Positions 1-6,351 of a stretch of DNA of 9,055 bases are shown here, piece after piece; position 1 is the first letter of the stretch; each line of letters starts with the position of its first letter. The DNA lies in NCBI GenBank assembly GCA_946482165.1, contig CAMLQS010000199.1:1-9055 (forward strand), read 5' to 3'. A program made the translations under genes and the position numbers. Source of the DNA: an uncultured Verrucomicrobiota bacterium (GTDB lineage Bacteria > Verrucomicrobiota > Verrucomicrobiae > Opitutales > Opitutaceae). The notes beneath the pieces were generated by a model, which saw only the letters and a program-made list of their open reading frames with translations, did no database searches and was not told the DNA's origin.

Positions 1-180
1 AGGCGCTGTCTTCGAAATAAACCGATGCTTCGTGAGGCGGAAGCCATGCTCGGCCAAGGCGACCGAGGCGGAGGCGGGGCGGCAGGCCCGTGCCGCCGAG
101 GTCAACGACGGCCCAGCTTGGCTTCCGTCTCACCCGCAGGGCGCCAGCAAAGCACCGGCTTATTTTGAAGACAGCGCCTA
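1..180 (-). repeat. 181-bp fold-back repeat, copy A (first base outside window)
   Basis: This is an inverted copy of the element at 680-860. The two differ at four positions over 180 bases by eye. The ends are inverted repeats: the first ~29 bases pair with the last ~29 (shared end TAGGCGCTGTCTTC, with the leading T just before the window). A second stem pairs GTGAGGCGGAAGCCATGCT near the left with its imperfect complement on the right. The centre holds an apical hairpin (75-80 with 85-90, one mismatch). There is no transposase or convincing ORF. The copy starts 12 bp after the stop of the DUF2934 gene. It is probably a non-autonomous MITE- or REPIN-like element. Confidence 0.85.
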
Positions 181-192
181 AGCCGCGGCCGG

Positions 193-576
193 TCAATAAT
201 TGCGGCGCCCGGAGGACGCGGGGCTGGGGCTGACGGCGACCTCGTGCTCGTCCGTGATCGCCGGTTCCTTGGACTTCGGAGACTTCCCGGCCGAACTGGC
301 GGTGGACGGAGGCGACGCCTGGTTTAGCGCGTCGGCCGAGGCGGGGCCGCCGACGCGGGCGACTTTGGCGTCGGCTCCGAGCAGCTGGCGCTCGGCCTCC
401 AGCCAAATCTGTTCGTCGCGACCGACGGGGCAGCCGTATTTTTTCCAAAGTTCGCGGGCGCACGCGGCGATGTCCTCTTGCAAGGGCCGGGTGCGAAGGT
501 CTGGAGATGCAGGACTGTTTTCTCCGGCGCCCGCGTGGGCGGTGCCGGGGTTGGCGGGCGACTTGGACTTTTGCAT
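193..576 (-). CDS. DUF2934 domain protein
   Basis: This is a small protein of 127 residues. Residues ~33-67 match the DUF2934 pattern: an alpha-helical stretch with ARELWKKYGCPVGRD followed by IWLEAERQLLGA. The family function is unknown, and members are usually short cytoplasmic proteins with one such helix-turn-helix-like segment. The flanks are low-complexity: an Ala/Pro/Ser/Gly-rich N-terminus, and a Ser/Pro/Lys-rich C-terminus ending in RRNY. I chose the ATG at 576. A TTG at 624 would add 16 residues, but neither start has a Shine-Dalgarno sequence. The gene lies alone between two inverted copies of the 181-bp repeat, and its stop is 12 bp from copy A. The family assignment is firm; the function is unknown. 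Confidence 0.8.
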   Translation of the reverse strand: MQKSKSPANPGTAHAGAGENSPASPDLRTRPLQEDIAACARELWKKYGCPVGRDEQIWLEAERQLLGADAKVARVGGPASADALNQASPPSTASSAGKSPKSKEPAITDEHEVAVSPSPASSGRRNY

Positions 577-679
577 GGTAGGTGGGAAATTTAACGTAAA
601 GGAAGGGGGACGAACATCGGGCAAAGGTCGGCGTCCGGCGTGCGTGGACCGCCGGGGGATCTTTTCCGCGAAGGCCTGC

Positions 680-860
680 TAGGCGCTGTCTTCAAAATAA
701 CCCGGTGCTTTGCTGGCGCCCTGCGGGTGAGACGGAAGCCAAGCTGGGCCGTCGTCGACCTCGGCGGCACGGGCCTGCCGGCCCGCCTCCGCCTCGGTCG
801 CCTTGGCCGAGCATGGCTTTCGCCTCACGAAGCATCGGTTTATTTCGAAGACAGCGCCTA
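680..860 (+). repeat. 181-bp fold-back repeat, copy B
   Basis: This is a complete copy with ends TAGGCGCTGTCTTC and GAAGACAGCGCCTA. Stem 1 pairs 680-709 with 831-860 (27 of 30). Stem 2 pairs 727-745 with 810-828 (16 of 19). Stem 3 pairs 757-767 with 789-799 (9 of 11). The apex is a perfect hairpin, CGGGCC (770-775), loop TGCC, GGCCCG (780-785). Both outer boundaries read CTAG. I see no clear target-site duplication. The copy lies 17 bp beyond the stop of the FAD/Rieske gene. Short ORFs across it are by-products of the repeat. The remaining sequence at 577-679, between this copy and the DUF2934 start, shows no gene and no promoter I would defend. Confidence 0.88.
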
Positions 861-870
861 GGCGGGACAT

Positions 871-880
871 TAGGCGCCTA
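871..880. repeat. Palindromic decamer equal to two abutted ends of the 181-bp repeat
   Basis: TAGGCGCCTA is a perfect palindrome. It equals the left end of the 181-bp element (TAGGCGC) joined to its right end (GCGCCTA) with the shared central bases overlapped. It lies 10 bp beyond copy B. Its last three bases, read on the minus strand, are the TAG stop of the FAD/Rieske gene. It could be an excision remnant, a favoured insertion site or chance in GC-rich DNA. Confidence 0.4.
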
Positions 881-2464
881 ACGGCCCGGGCCCGGAAGAA
901 TGGAGGAACGTGGAGCGGCGGGCGCCTCCTTCGCTTCGGCCAGCGGGGCGAGCGATTCCGCGGACGGGCCGTTCACGACGGTGCCATCGGCCTGGAAGCG
1001 CGAGCCATGGCAGGGGCAATCCCACGAACTTTCGACGTTGTTCCAACTGACGATGCAGCCGAGGTGCGGACAGACGGCGGAGCGCTCGTGGAGCACGCCT
1101 TGCGGGTCGCGGTAGAGGGCGATTTTTTGCGTGCCTCGCCGGACCACGCGGCCGCAACCCGCGGGAATGTCCCCGGCGTCGTCTTTGGCGGCCCGGCGTC
1201 CCCAATCGAGGTAATGGCGGGCGACGTGGAAATTCTCCTTCGCGAACGTGAGCGCGGCCGTGAGGGTGACGCGATTGGGGCTGTAGAGATGGCTCCACGG
1301 ATTGGCCCGCGCGAGAACGAGGTCGGTGATGATCATGCCCGCGAGCGTGCCGTGCGTCATGCCCATGCCGGAGTCGCCGGTGGCCACATAGGTGTTCTCG
1401 TGAAGCCCGGGGTTGCGGCCGATGTAGGCGAGCCCGTCGATGGTCTCCATGACTTGTCCCGACCAGTGCACGGCCGGCGAATCGGCGACGACGGGGAAAC
1501 GTTCCCGCGCCCACTGTTCCAGACGTTCAAAACGCGACTCCGCCTGTTCGGCTTCGCCGGTGCGGTGGTCTTCGCCGCCGACGATGAGCGCGCAGGCTCC
1601 CGGCACGCGCGAGGGGGCGAGACGGACGTAGTGGTAGGGATCGCCGTTGTCCCAAAAAAGCCCCAGCGGCATGGCGTCCTCCGGCACAAGCAGCGAGGTA
1701 ACGTAGGTGCGGTAGGCGTGCTGCTTGGTGTGGATGGCGAAGCGGTCGTTGATCGGCGTGTTGGTGGCGACGACGACGGATTTGGCCGCGACGCGAAGAC
1801 CGGTCTCGGTGCGGACGATCGCGGTGCGGCCCTCCATGATGTCGTGCACGCGGGTGGCGCCATGAATGCGTCCGCCGCGTCGCATAACCTCGTCCGCGAG
1901 CGCGGCGAGATAGGGCCATGGCGAGATCTGGGCCTGCCCGGGAAAACGAAGACACCGGGGGCCGGCGACACCCTCGATGGGCCAGGGCACAAGGGAGGTG
2001 TCGCGCAGCCCGGCGGCGCGCGCGGCCTCGAACTCGTCGTCGATCGAGGATTCGTTTTGCTCGCCGTCGGCGAAGAGAAATCCGGGCACGCGCCGGAAGT
2101 CGCAGGCGATGTCCAGCTCCTCGACAAAGCCCTGCACCCGGTCGATGGCGGCGCCGTGGCTTTGCGCCGCGAGCCGGGCGCCTTCGCGGCCGTGCCAGCG
2201 GGCGATGTTGTAGAAACGGTCGTCGACGGCGTTGGAAAGATGGGCGGTGGTGCGGCAGCTTTCCCCCCGGCCGGGCTGCGACGAATCGAGGACGATCACC
2301 TTCGCCCCCTCGCGGGCGAGGAGCGCGGCGGTGCTGAGGCCCGCGACACCGGCGCCCACGACGCAGACGTCCGCGGTGGCGTCGGCGGAGAGCGCGGAGG
2401 CCTCGGGCAGGTGGTGGAGATCGGCCCAGACGGGCGTGGTGGACGGAGGGATGGGAACGCTCAT
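878..2464 (-). CDS. FAD-dependent oxidoreductase with C-terminal Rieske [2Fe-2S] domain (YhfW-like)
   Basis: The protein has 528 residues. Residues ~31-60 form the FAD-binding Rossmann segment, VVGAGVAGLS with G37, G39 and G42, and an acidic D60 at the end of strand 2. The middle resembles the DadA/glycine-oxidase (DAO) fold, including the late ATGDSGMGMTHG segment that closes on FAD. Residues ~425-510 form a Rieske domain. CPHLGC (C465, H467) and CPCH (C483, H486) supply the cluster ligands, and C470 and C485 are placed to form the disulfide seen in bc1-type Rieske proteins. This is the architecture of Bacillus YhfW, whose substrate is unknown. A simple reading is a soluble amine or amino-acid dehydrogenase that passes electrons from FAD to the iron-sulfur cluster. 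No signal peptide is seen. The start ATG is 2 bp after the upstream SDR stop, so the pair is almost certainly co-transcribed. The C-terminal tail is Ala/Pro-rich, and the TAG stop lies in a repeat-like decamer. Confidence 0.93.
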   Translation of the reverse strand: MSVPIPPSTTPVWADLHHLPEASALSADATADVCVVGAGVAGLSTAALLAREGAKVIVLDSSQPGRGESCRTTAHLSNAVDDRFYNIARWHGREGARLAAQSHGAAIDRVQGFVEELDIACDFRRVPGFLFADGEQNESSIDDEFEAARAAGLRDTSLVPWPIEGVAGPRCLRFPGQAQISPWPYLAALADEVMRRGGRIHGATRVHDIMEGRTAIVRTETGLRVAAKSVVVATNTPINDRFAIHTKQHAYRTYVTSLLVPEDAMPLGLFWDNGDPYHYVRLAPSRVPGACALIVGGEDHRTGEAEQAESRFERLEQWARERFPVVADSPAVHWSGQVMETIDGLAYIGRNPGLHENTYVATGDSGMGMTHGTLAGMIITDLVLARANPWSHLYSPNRVTLTAALTFAKENFHVARHYLDWGRRAAKDDAGDIPAGCGRVVRRGTQKIALYRDPQGVLHERSAVCPHLGCIVSWNNVESSWDCPCHGSRFQADGTVVNGPSAESLAPLAEAKEAPAAPRSSILPGPGR

Positions 2465-2466
2465 GG

Positions 2467-3264
2467 TCAGCCTTGGAGGAGGGATTGGCCGCCGTCGATG
2501 AACACCTCGGTGCCGGTGATGTGGGCGGAGGCTTCGCCGGCGAGGAAGAGGATGAGCTCGGCGACCTGCGACGCGGCGCCGGGCTCGCCATGGGTGAGCG
2601 GGATTTCCCCCTCGGGGAACTCGACGGGAACGCGGATGCCTCTCAGCTCGCGCCGGGTAGTGTTATCGTCGATACGCGTGTGGATGGCGCCCGGGCAGAC
2701 GGTGTTGATGCGGACGCGGAACGGCGCCAGCTCGAGCGCGATCATGCGGGCGAAGGCGACCTGCCCGGCCTTGGAGACCGAATAGGCCGTGGCGCCGGTG
2801 TTGCTGAACATGCGCGTGCCGTTGACGGAGGATATCACGACGACGGAGCCGCCCGCCCGCTTGAGCAGGGCCAGCGAGGCGCGCACGGTGAGGTAGGTGC
2901 CGCGAAGATTGATCGCCAGGGTGCGATCCCACTCGTCGGGCGTGATCTGCTCGAGCGGAGCCCAGAGGCCGTTGATGCCGGCGTTGGCGACCACGATGTC
3001 CAGACGGTCCCACGTTTCCGAGATGCGCGACACGGCGCGGTCGACGGCCTCGCTGTCGGCCACGTCGGCGACGAGCGCGATGGACTGGCCGCCGGCGGCC
3101 ACGATTTCGTTTTTCGTCTTCTCGAGTTCGTCGGCGGTGTGCCCGAGCACGGCGACGCGCGCGCCGGAGGCGGCGAGGAGGCGGGCGGCGGCCTTGCCGA
3201 TGCCGGACCCGGCGCCGGTCACGAGGGCGACCTTGCCATCGAGAGAGAGGGAGGGAACGCGCAT
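2467..3264 (-). CDS. SDR family NAD(P)-dependent oxidoreductase
   Basis: The protein has 265 residues, a normal length for a classical short-chain dehydrogenase/reductase. It shows TGAGSGIG (16-23) for the nucleotide-binding turn, D69-V, NAG (94-96), N119, S145/S146, and Y161-SVS-K165 as the YxxxK catalytic pair. The C-terminus GTEVFIDGGQ is typical of the family. The gap from the catalytic serine to the tyrosine is about two residues longer than usual. The open frame runs upstream to 3747, but similarity begins at MRVPSLSLDGKVALVTG, so I chose the ATG at 3264; it has no clear Shine-Dalgarno. The gene is the first of a two-gene unit with the FAD/Rieske protein and diverges from the mscS-like gene. 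The joint arrangement suggests both act on one substrate, which the sequence does not reveal. Confidence 0.93.
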   Translation of the reverse strand: MRVPSLSLDGKVALVTGAGSGIGKAAARLLAASGARVAVLGHTADELEKTKNEIVAAGGQSIALVADVADSEAVDRAVSRISETWDRLDIVVANAGINGLWAPLEQITPDEWDRTLAINLRGTYLTVRASLALLKRAGGSVVVISSVNGTRMFSNTGATAYSVSKAGQVAFARMIALELAPFRVRINTVCPGAIHTRIDDNTTRRELRGIRVPVEFPEGEIPLTHGEPGAASQVAELILFLAGEASAHITGTEVFIDGGQSLLQG

Positions 3265-3405
3265 GTCCCAGCGTGGCAGAAGCGGAGGCGCGCTCCCATC
3301 CGGAGCGCGGACGGAGCCGGACGCGGTGCGCTTTCCTCGCCCCGGACGATGGTTTTCCCGGCGCACGCACCGGCCCGGGCCGGATGCAGCAAAAGGCGCG
3401 GGGTG

Positions 3406-3419
3406 GATAACAATGGAGG
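3406..3419 (+). promoter_or_regulatory. Possible -10 (GATAAC) and GGAGG just before the channel start
   Basis: GATAAC at 3406-3411 resembles a -10 box and GGAGG at 3415-3419 resembles a Shine-Dalgarno. The GGAGG is only one base from the ATG at 3421, too close for normal use. A transcript from this -10 would be nearly leaderless. No good -35 is seen. The divergent intergenic region 3265-3420 should hold promoters for both genes, but none is clear. Confidence 0.2.
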
Positions 3420-3420
3420 C

Positions 3421-4809
3421 ATGATCGAGAATCTCTGGCAGGACCCTTCTTGTCGGTTGGCGGCCCTGCTGCTCGGCATGACGGTCGCGGTGGATCTTTT
3501 GCTGCGTCGATTGCGCGCGCGAATGGAGCGGGAGGAAGCGGCGGCCGGGGAGGCGGGGCCCGCTTCGCGGCGCGCGTGGCTCGCCGCGGTGGCGCCGCCG
3601 CTGAGTCTCGGCGTATGGTTTTACGGCGTCTATGCCGCGGTGCTTGTCGTTTCGGACCGGCTGCCTTCCGAGTGGCGGCGGGCCGAGGACTGGCTTCAAC
3701 GAATCGCGGGCGTGGGCGCCTTCGTCGCCTTGCTCTGGCTGTTGCACCGCTGCGCCCGGGTGATGGAGGCCAGCCTCACCGCCCGGGCCGGGCGCACCGA
3801 GTCGCGGATGGACAATGTCTTCCTTCCTCTGGCCGGGGCGGCGCTGCGGCTGATTCTCCCGGTCGTCGCCTTGTTCTTTCTGGTTCGGCTTTGGTCTCTG
3901 GACGGCGCCAACGAGGCGCTCGTGCGCAAACTCGCGGCCGTGGTGCTGATCCTGGGGCTTTCGTGGCTGGCGGTGCGCGCGGCGAGCCTCCTGGAGGGTG
4001 CGCTGGTCGAACGAAGCGGCGCGGAGGCGCTCACAACGGTGGAGGGTCGTTCGGTCGTCACGCGGGTTCGTTTATTGCGCAAAGTGGCCACGTTCCTCGT
4101 GGCGGTCTTCGCGCTGGCGGCGACGCTGATGCTCTTCGACGAGGTGCGCGACGTGGGCCGAAGCCTGCTCGCCTCCGCGGGGGTGGCGGGCTTGATCATC
4201 GGCTTCGCGGCGCAGCGCAGCATAGGCGGGATCTTCGCGGGGCTGCAAATTGCGCTCACCCAGCCGATCCGCCTCGGCGACGTGGCGAGGGTGGCCGGCG
4301 AAACGGGCGTGGTGGAGGAAATCACGCTCACCTACGTCGCCCTTCAGATCTGGGACGGCCGAAGGTTGATCGTGCCCATCAACCACCTGATCGAAAATCC
4401 CGTGATCAACCTCACCAAAGTGGCGGCGCCACATGTCGCGGTGGTGCTGGTGCGGGCGGATTTTATGCTGCCGATGGAGGAGTTTCGCGCGCACATGCGG
4501 CAATGCGCGGAGGGGGCCGCGCGCTGGGACAAAAAGGTGTTTGGCGTCGATTTGGTGGACGCTCGCCAGGACGGGCTCGAAATCCGCGTTGTCGCGAGCG
4601 CCGCCGATCCGGGCGGCGCCTTCGGCCTGGGCTGCGAACTGCGGGAGAAGGCGATCACCTTTATTCGAGAGCGCTATCCGCAGTGCCTGCCGCGGGCTCG
4701 GACGGAGCAGACCACGAGAAACGACACGCGGCGACGTGAGGAGAAAAGCAGTGCGCAGCCTCCGGATAGAAACGGACAAGAGCGTTTCGAGGTGGAGCAG
4801 TGGCGCTAG
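3421..4809 (+). CDS. MscS-family small-conductance mechanosensitive ion channel
   Basis: This is an inner-membrane protein of 462 residues, expected to open under membrane tension and release solutes during hypo-osmotic shock. Hydrophobic segments lie near residues 12-28, 52-77, 95-112, 137-157, 170-188 and 215-233. They are followed by the Gly/Ala-rich pore helix (~246-275, ASAGVAGLIIGFAAQRSIGG) that marks the family. The beta domain follows with GDVARVAGETGVVEEITLTY and the IVPINHLIENPVINLT signature, then the alpha/beta C-terminal vestibule. Extra N-terminal helices put it among the larger MscS relatives, longer than E. coli MscS (~286 residues). The last ~35 residues are a charged tail, and the TAG stop is the first three bases of repeat copy C, so insertion may have reshaped the C-terminus. 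I chose the ATG at 3421 because it keeps the first hydrophobic segment; 3478 is an in-frame alternative. Confidence 0.92.
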   Translation: MIENLWQDPSCRLAALLLGMTVAVDLLLRRLRARMEREEAAAGEAGPASRRAWLAAVAPPLSLGVWFYGVYAAVLVVSDRLPSEWRRAEDWLQRIAGVGAFVALLWLLHRCARVMEASLTARAGRTESRMDNVFLPLAGAALRLILPVVALFFLVRLWSLDGANEALVRKLAAVVLILGLSWLAVRAASLLEGALVERSGAEALTTVEGRSVVTRVRLLRKVATFLVAVFALAATLMLFDEVRDVGRSLLASAGVAGLIIGFAAQRSIGGIFAGLQIALTQPIRLGDVARVAGETGVVEEITLTYVALQIWDGRRLIVPINHLIENPVINLTKVAAPHVAVVLVRADFMLPMEEFRAHMRQCAEGAARWDKKVFGVDLVDARQDGLEIRVVASAADPGGAFGLGCELREKAITFIRERYPQCLPRARTEQTTRNDTRRREEKSSAQPPDRNGQERFEVEQWR

Positions 4810-4987
4810 GCTGTGTCTCGTTGATAACCCGGCGCATCGCTAGCGTTCTACGAGTGAAACGAGAAAAGACGCCGGGCCGGCGTTGCCCGCGGCGGCACGG
4901 ACCTCCGGTCCGCCTCCGCCTCGGTCGTCTTGGCCGAGCATCCTTTCTCGCTCACGCTGCTCCGGCTTATTTACGAGACGCAGCCTA
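4807..4987 (+). repeat. 181-bp fold-back repeat, copy C (diverged)
   Basis: This copy has the same length and orientation as copy B but is clearly diverged. Its ends are TAGGCTGTGTCTCGT and ACGAGACGCAGCCTA. Stem 1 pairs 4807-4836 with 4958-4987 (25 of 30). The inner stem uses GTGAAACGAGAAA against TTTCTCGCTCAC. The apex is a perfect hairpin, CGGACC (4898-4903), loop TCC, GGTCCG (4907-4912). The block CGCCTCCGCCTCGGTCG (from 4911) and the TTGGCCGAGCAT that follows are shared with copy B. The outer-stem bases differ from copy B mostly in paired fashion. Its first TAG ends the channel gene, and its right end is 28 bp from the stop of the convergent S1 gene. Confidence 0.85.
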
Positions 4988-5015
4988 ACGCCGGCTGCGC
5001 ACGCCCAGTGTGCGG

Positions 5016-5864
5016 CTAGGCGGGTTTGCCGTCAGCCAGGCGGATGCCGTATTGCTCGATCACGATCTGACGGGCTTTGAAGAGCGAGCCGATGGCTTGC
5101 TTGAAGGCCTTTTTGCTCATGCCGAGCGAGGCGCGGATTTCCTCGGGAGAGCTGCCGTCGTGCAGCGGCAAGCGGCCGCTGGATGCGTGGAGTTTTTCCA
5201 AGATCACATCGGTGTAGGAGGCGATGCGTTGGTGGCCGGCCCGGTCGAGCGCGACGTCGATCTTGCCGTCTTCGCGCACGCGACGCACGTAGCCCTGGAA
5301 GGTCGCCCCGAGGCCGAGCGCCTGGCCCAGATCCGATTTGTAGAGCAGGGCCCGGTGCGCGTTTTCGACGACCACGTTGTATCCCAACGGCGTCTCGCCG
5401 GTGACGATCAAGCGGACGGCCTGGCCCTCGGAGTAGGTGGGCGGGGTGAGATTGAGGTGACGGTTGAGGCGGGCGCTGGCGACGATGCGTTCGCTGCGTT
5501 CGTCGACCATCACGCGCACGACCACGCGTTCTCCGGTGCGAAGCGGGCCGGTTTGTTCGCGGAGAGGAAGGAGCAGGTCTTTGTCGAGACCCCAATCCAG
5601 GAACACGCCGATGCGCGGATTCACCGACACGACGCGGAGCGCGGCGAATTCGCCGACCTGGGCAAGGGGTTTTTGAGGCGTCGCCACCAGACGATCCTCG
5701 GAATCGCGATAGACGAAGGCCTCGACGTCCCCGCCTACCTTGGCCCCGGAGGGGATCAGGCTGCCGGGCAGCAGGATTTCGCCGTGCGAGCCGCCATCCA
5801 GATAAAATCCCGGGGGGGCACTGCGGACGACACGGAGGAGATTCAGTTTACCAAGGAGCGCCAT
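5016..5864 (-). CDS. CvfB-like S1 RNA-binding protein
   Basis: The protein has 282 residues and fits the CvfB/YitL family: tandem S1-like OB folds followed by a winged-helix domain. By eye, OB-type segments cover ~3-63, ~70-130 (VNPRIGVFLDWGLDKDLLLP, the best-conserved family signature) and ~145-208 (ending GKIDVALDRAG). Residues ~215-277 form the winged helix (IRASLGMSKKAFKQAIGSLFK). The family binds RNA in the cytoplasm, and in Staphylococcus CvfB influences virulence-gene expression; a role in translation or RNA turnover is expected but not specific. The open frame extends upstream to 6401, but similarity starts at MALLGKLNLLRV, so I chose the ATG at 5864, which has no Shine-Dalgarno. The gene is convergent with the mscS-like gene across copy C and divergent from the 83-residue ORF. 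Confidence 0.92.
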   Translation of the reverse strand: MALLGKLNLLRVVRSAPPGFYLDGGSHGEILLPGSLIPSGAKVGGDVEAFVYRDSEDRLVATPQKPLAQVGEFAALRVVSVNPRIGVFLDWGLDKDLLLPLREQTGPLRTGERVVVRVMVDERSERIVASARLNRHLNLTPPTYSEGQAVRLIVTGETPLGYNVVVENAHRALLYKSDLGQALGLGATFQGYVRRVREDGKIDVALDRAGHQRIASYTDVILEKLHASSGRLPLHDGSSPEEIRASLGMSKKAFKQAIGSLFKARQIVIEQYGIRLADGKPA

Positions 5865-5990
5865 GTGCGTCGGACTGTGTGGAGGGAGTCGCGAAAGGGG
5901 AGCCAATTTGGCGACGAGCCGCTGGCATCGTGCGCGGGAGAGGGCCGGAGCGCGCTTGACGGAGCGGGGGCGGGGTAGACTTTTCCCGCC

Positions 5991-6242
5991 ATGCCAGCCG
6001 CCTCGGATCAGAATTTCCAAGACTACAAACGCGCCGAAGCCAAGGCGCTTGAGATCATGCGCGCCATGAAGGCCGCCACGCCTCGCACGGTGGACATCGA
6101 GCTGGCGTTGCTCGTGGCCATCTTCGAGTTGCACAAGGCGACGCTCCCCGGCGCGACGGTCGCCAAGATCATCAAGGGGCATCTCGAAGTCCTGGAGAAC
6201 CACTACGCGCGTCCCGCGGCCCCGCCGCCGCAGGCCGGGTGA
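5991..6242 (+). CDS. Small helical protein of unknown function
   Basis: I do not recognise this 83-residue protein. It appears to be all-helical: residues ~8-27 (charged, Lys/Glu/Arg), ~33-51 (IELALLVAIFELHKA, amphipathic to hydrophobic) and ~55-72 (GATVAKIIKGHLEVLENHY), followed by a Pro/Ala tail. There is no signal peptide, and the central segment is too short and polar for a confident membrane span. The ATG at 5991 is the first in frame after the divergent gene, with no Shine-Dalgarno. A TTGACG (5956-5961) and TAGACT (5976-5981) lie upstream, but the 14-bp spacing is short. It is followed 109 bp later by exbB, so co-transcription is possible. Coding is supported by the absence of a better frame and by protein-like composition. 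It could be a small regulatory or adaptor protein. Confidence 0.65.
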   Translation: MPAASDQNFQDYKRAEAKALEIMRAMKAATPRTVDIELALLVAIFELHKATLPGATVAKIIKGHLEVLENHYARPAAPPPQAG

Positions 6243-6351
6243 GCCGCGGGCACGCTTCCGGCTCTGTTGACGCGGCGCCCGAAAACGCGCCTCGTTTCCC
6301 TTCCGCGAAACACCCGCTCCGTCCGAGCGCCCCGTTCGCACCTCCTTTTCC

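Noticed and set aside
640..870. Short ORFs on both strands across copy B (73 and 63 codons), and a similar 62-codon ORF over copy C (4800-4988)
   Set aside because: They read through the fold-back repeat. Their similarity to one another (for example RLRLGRLGRA) follows from shared repeat DNA, and their stops are the repeat's terminal TAG/TAA. They are repeat shadows, not genes.
803..2785. A 660-codon open frame on the + strand opposite the FAD/Rieske gene, and the + strand extension 2473-3420 upstream of the channel
   Set aside because: These are long antisense frames expected in GC-rich DNA. The minus-strand proteins have complete family motifs, while these frames have biased Arg/Gly/Asp/Val composition and no domain.
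3370..3383. Perfect palindrome CCGGCCCGGGCCGG in the divergent region upstream of the channel
   Set aside because: It consists only of G and C in GC-rich DNA and is placed away from any recognisable promoter box. An operator role cannot be supported.
4990..5015. Possible terminator hairpin (CTGCGCAC with GTGTGCGG) between copy C and the S1 stop
   Set aside because: The stem is eight pairs with two wobbles on one strand and has mismatches on the other, with no T-run following. It is too weak to list.
5956..5981. TTGACG and TAGACT upstream of the 83-residue ORF as a sigma-70 promoter
   Set aside because: The spacer is only 14 bp, shorter than functional promoters normally use, and the start would be nearly leaderless.
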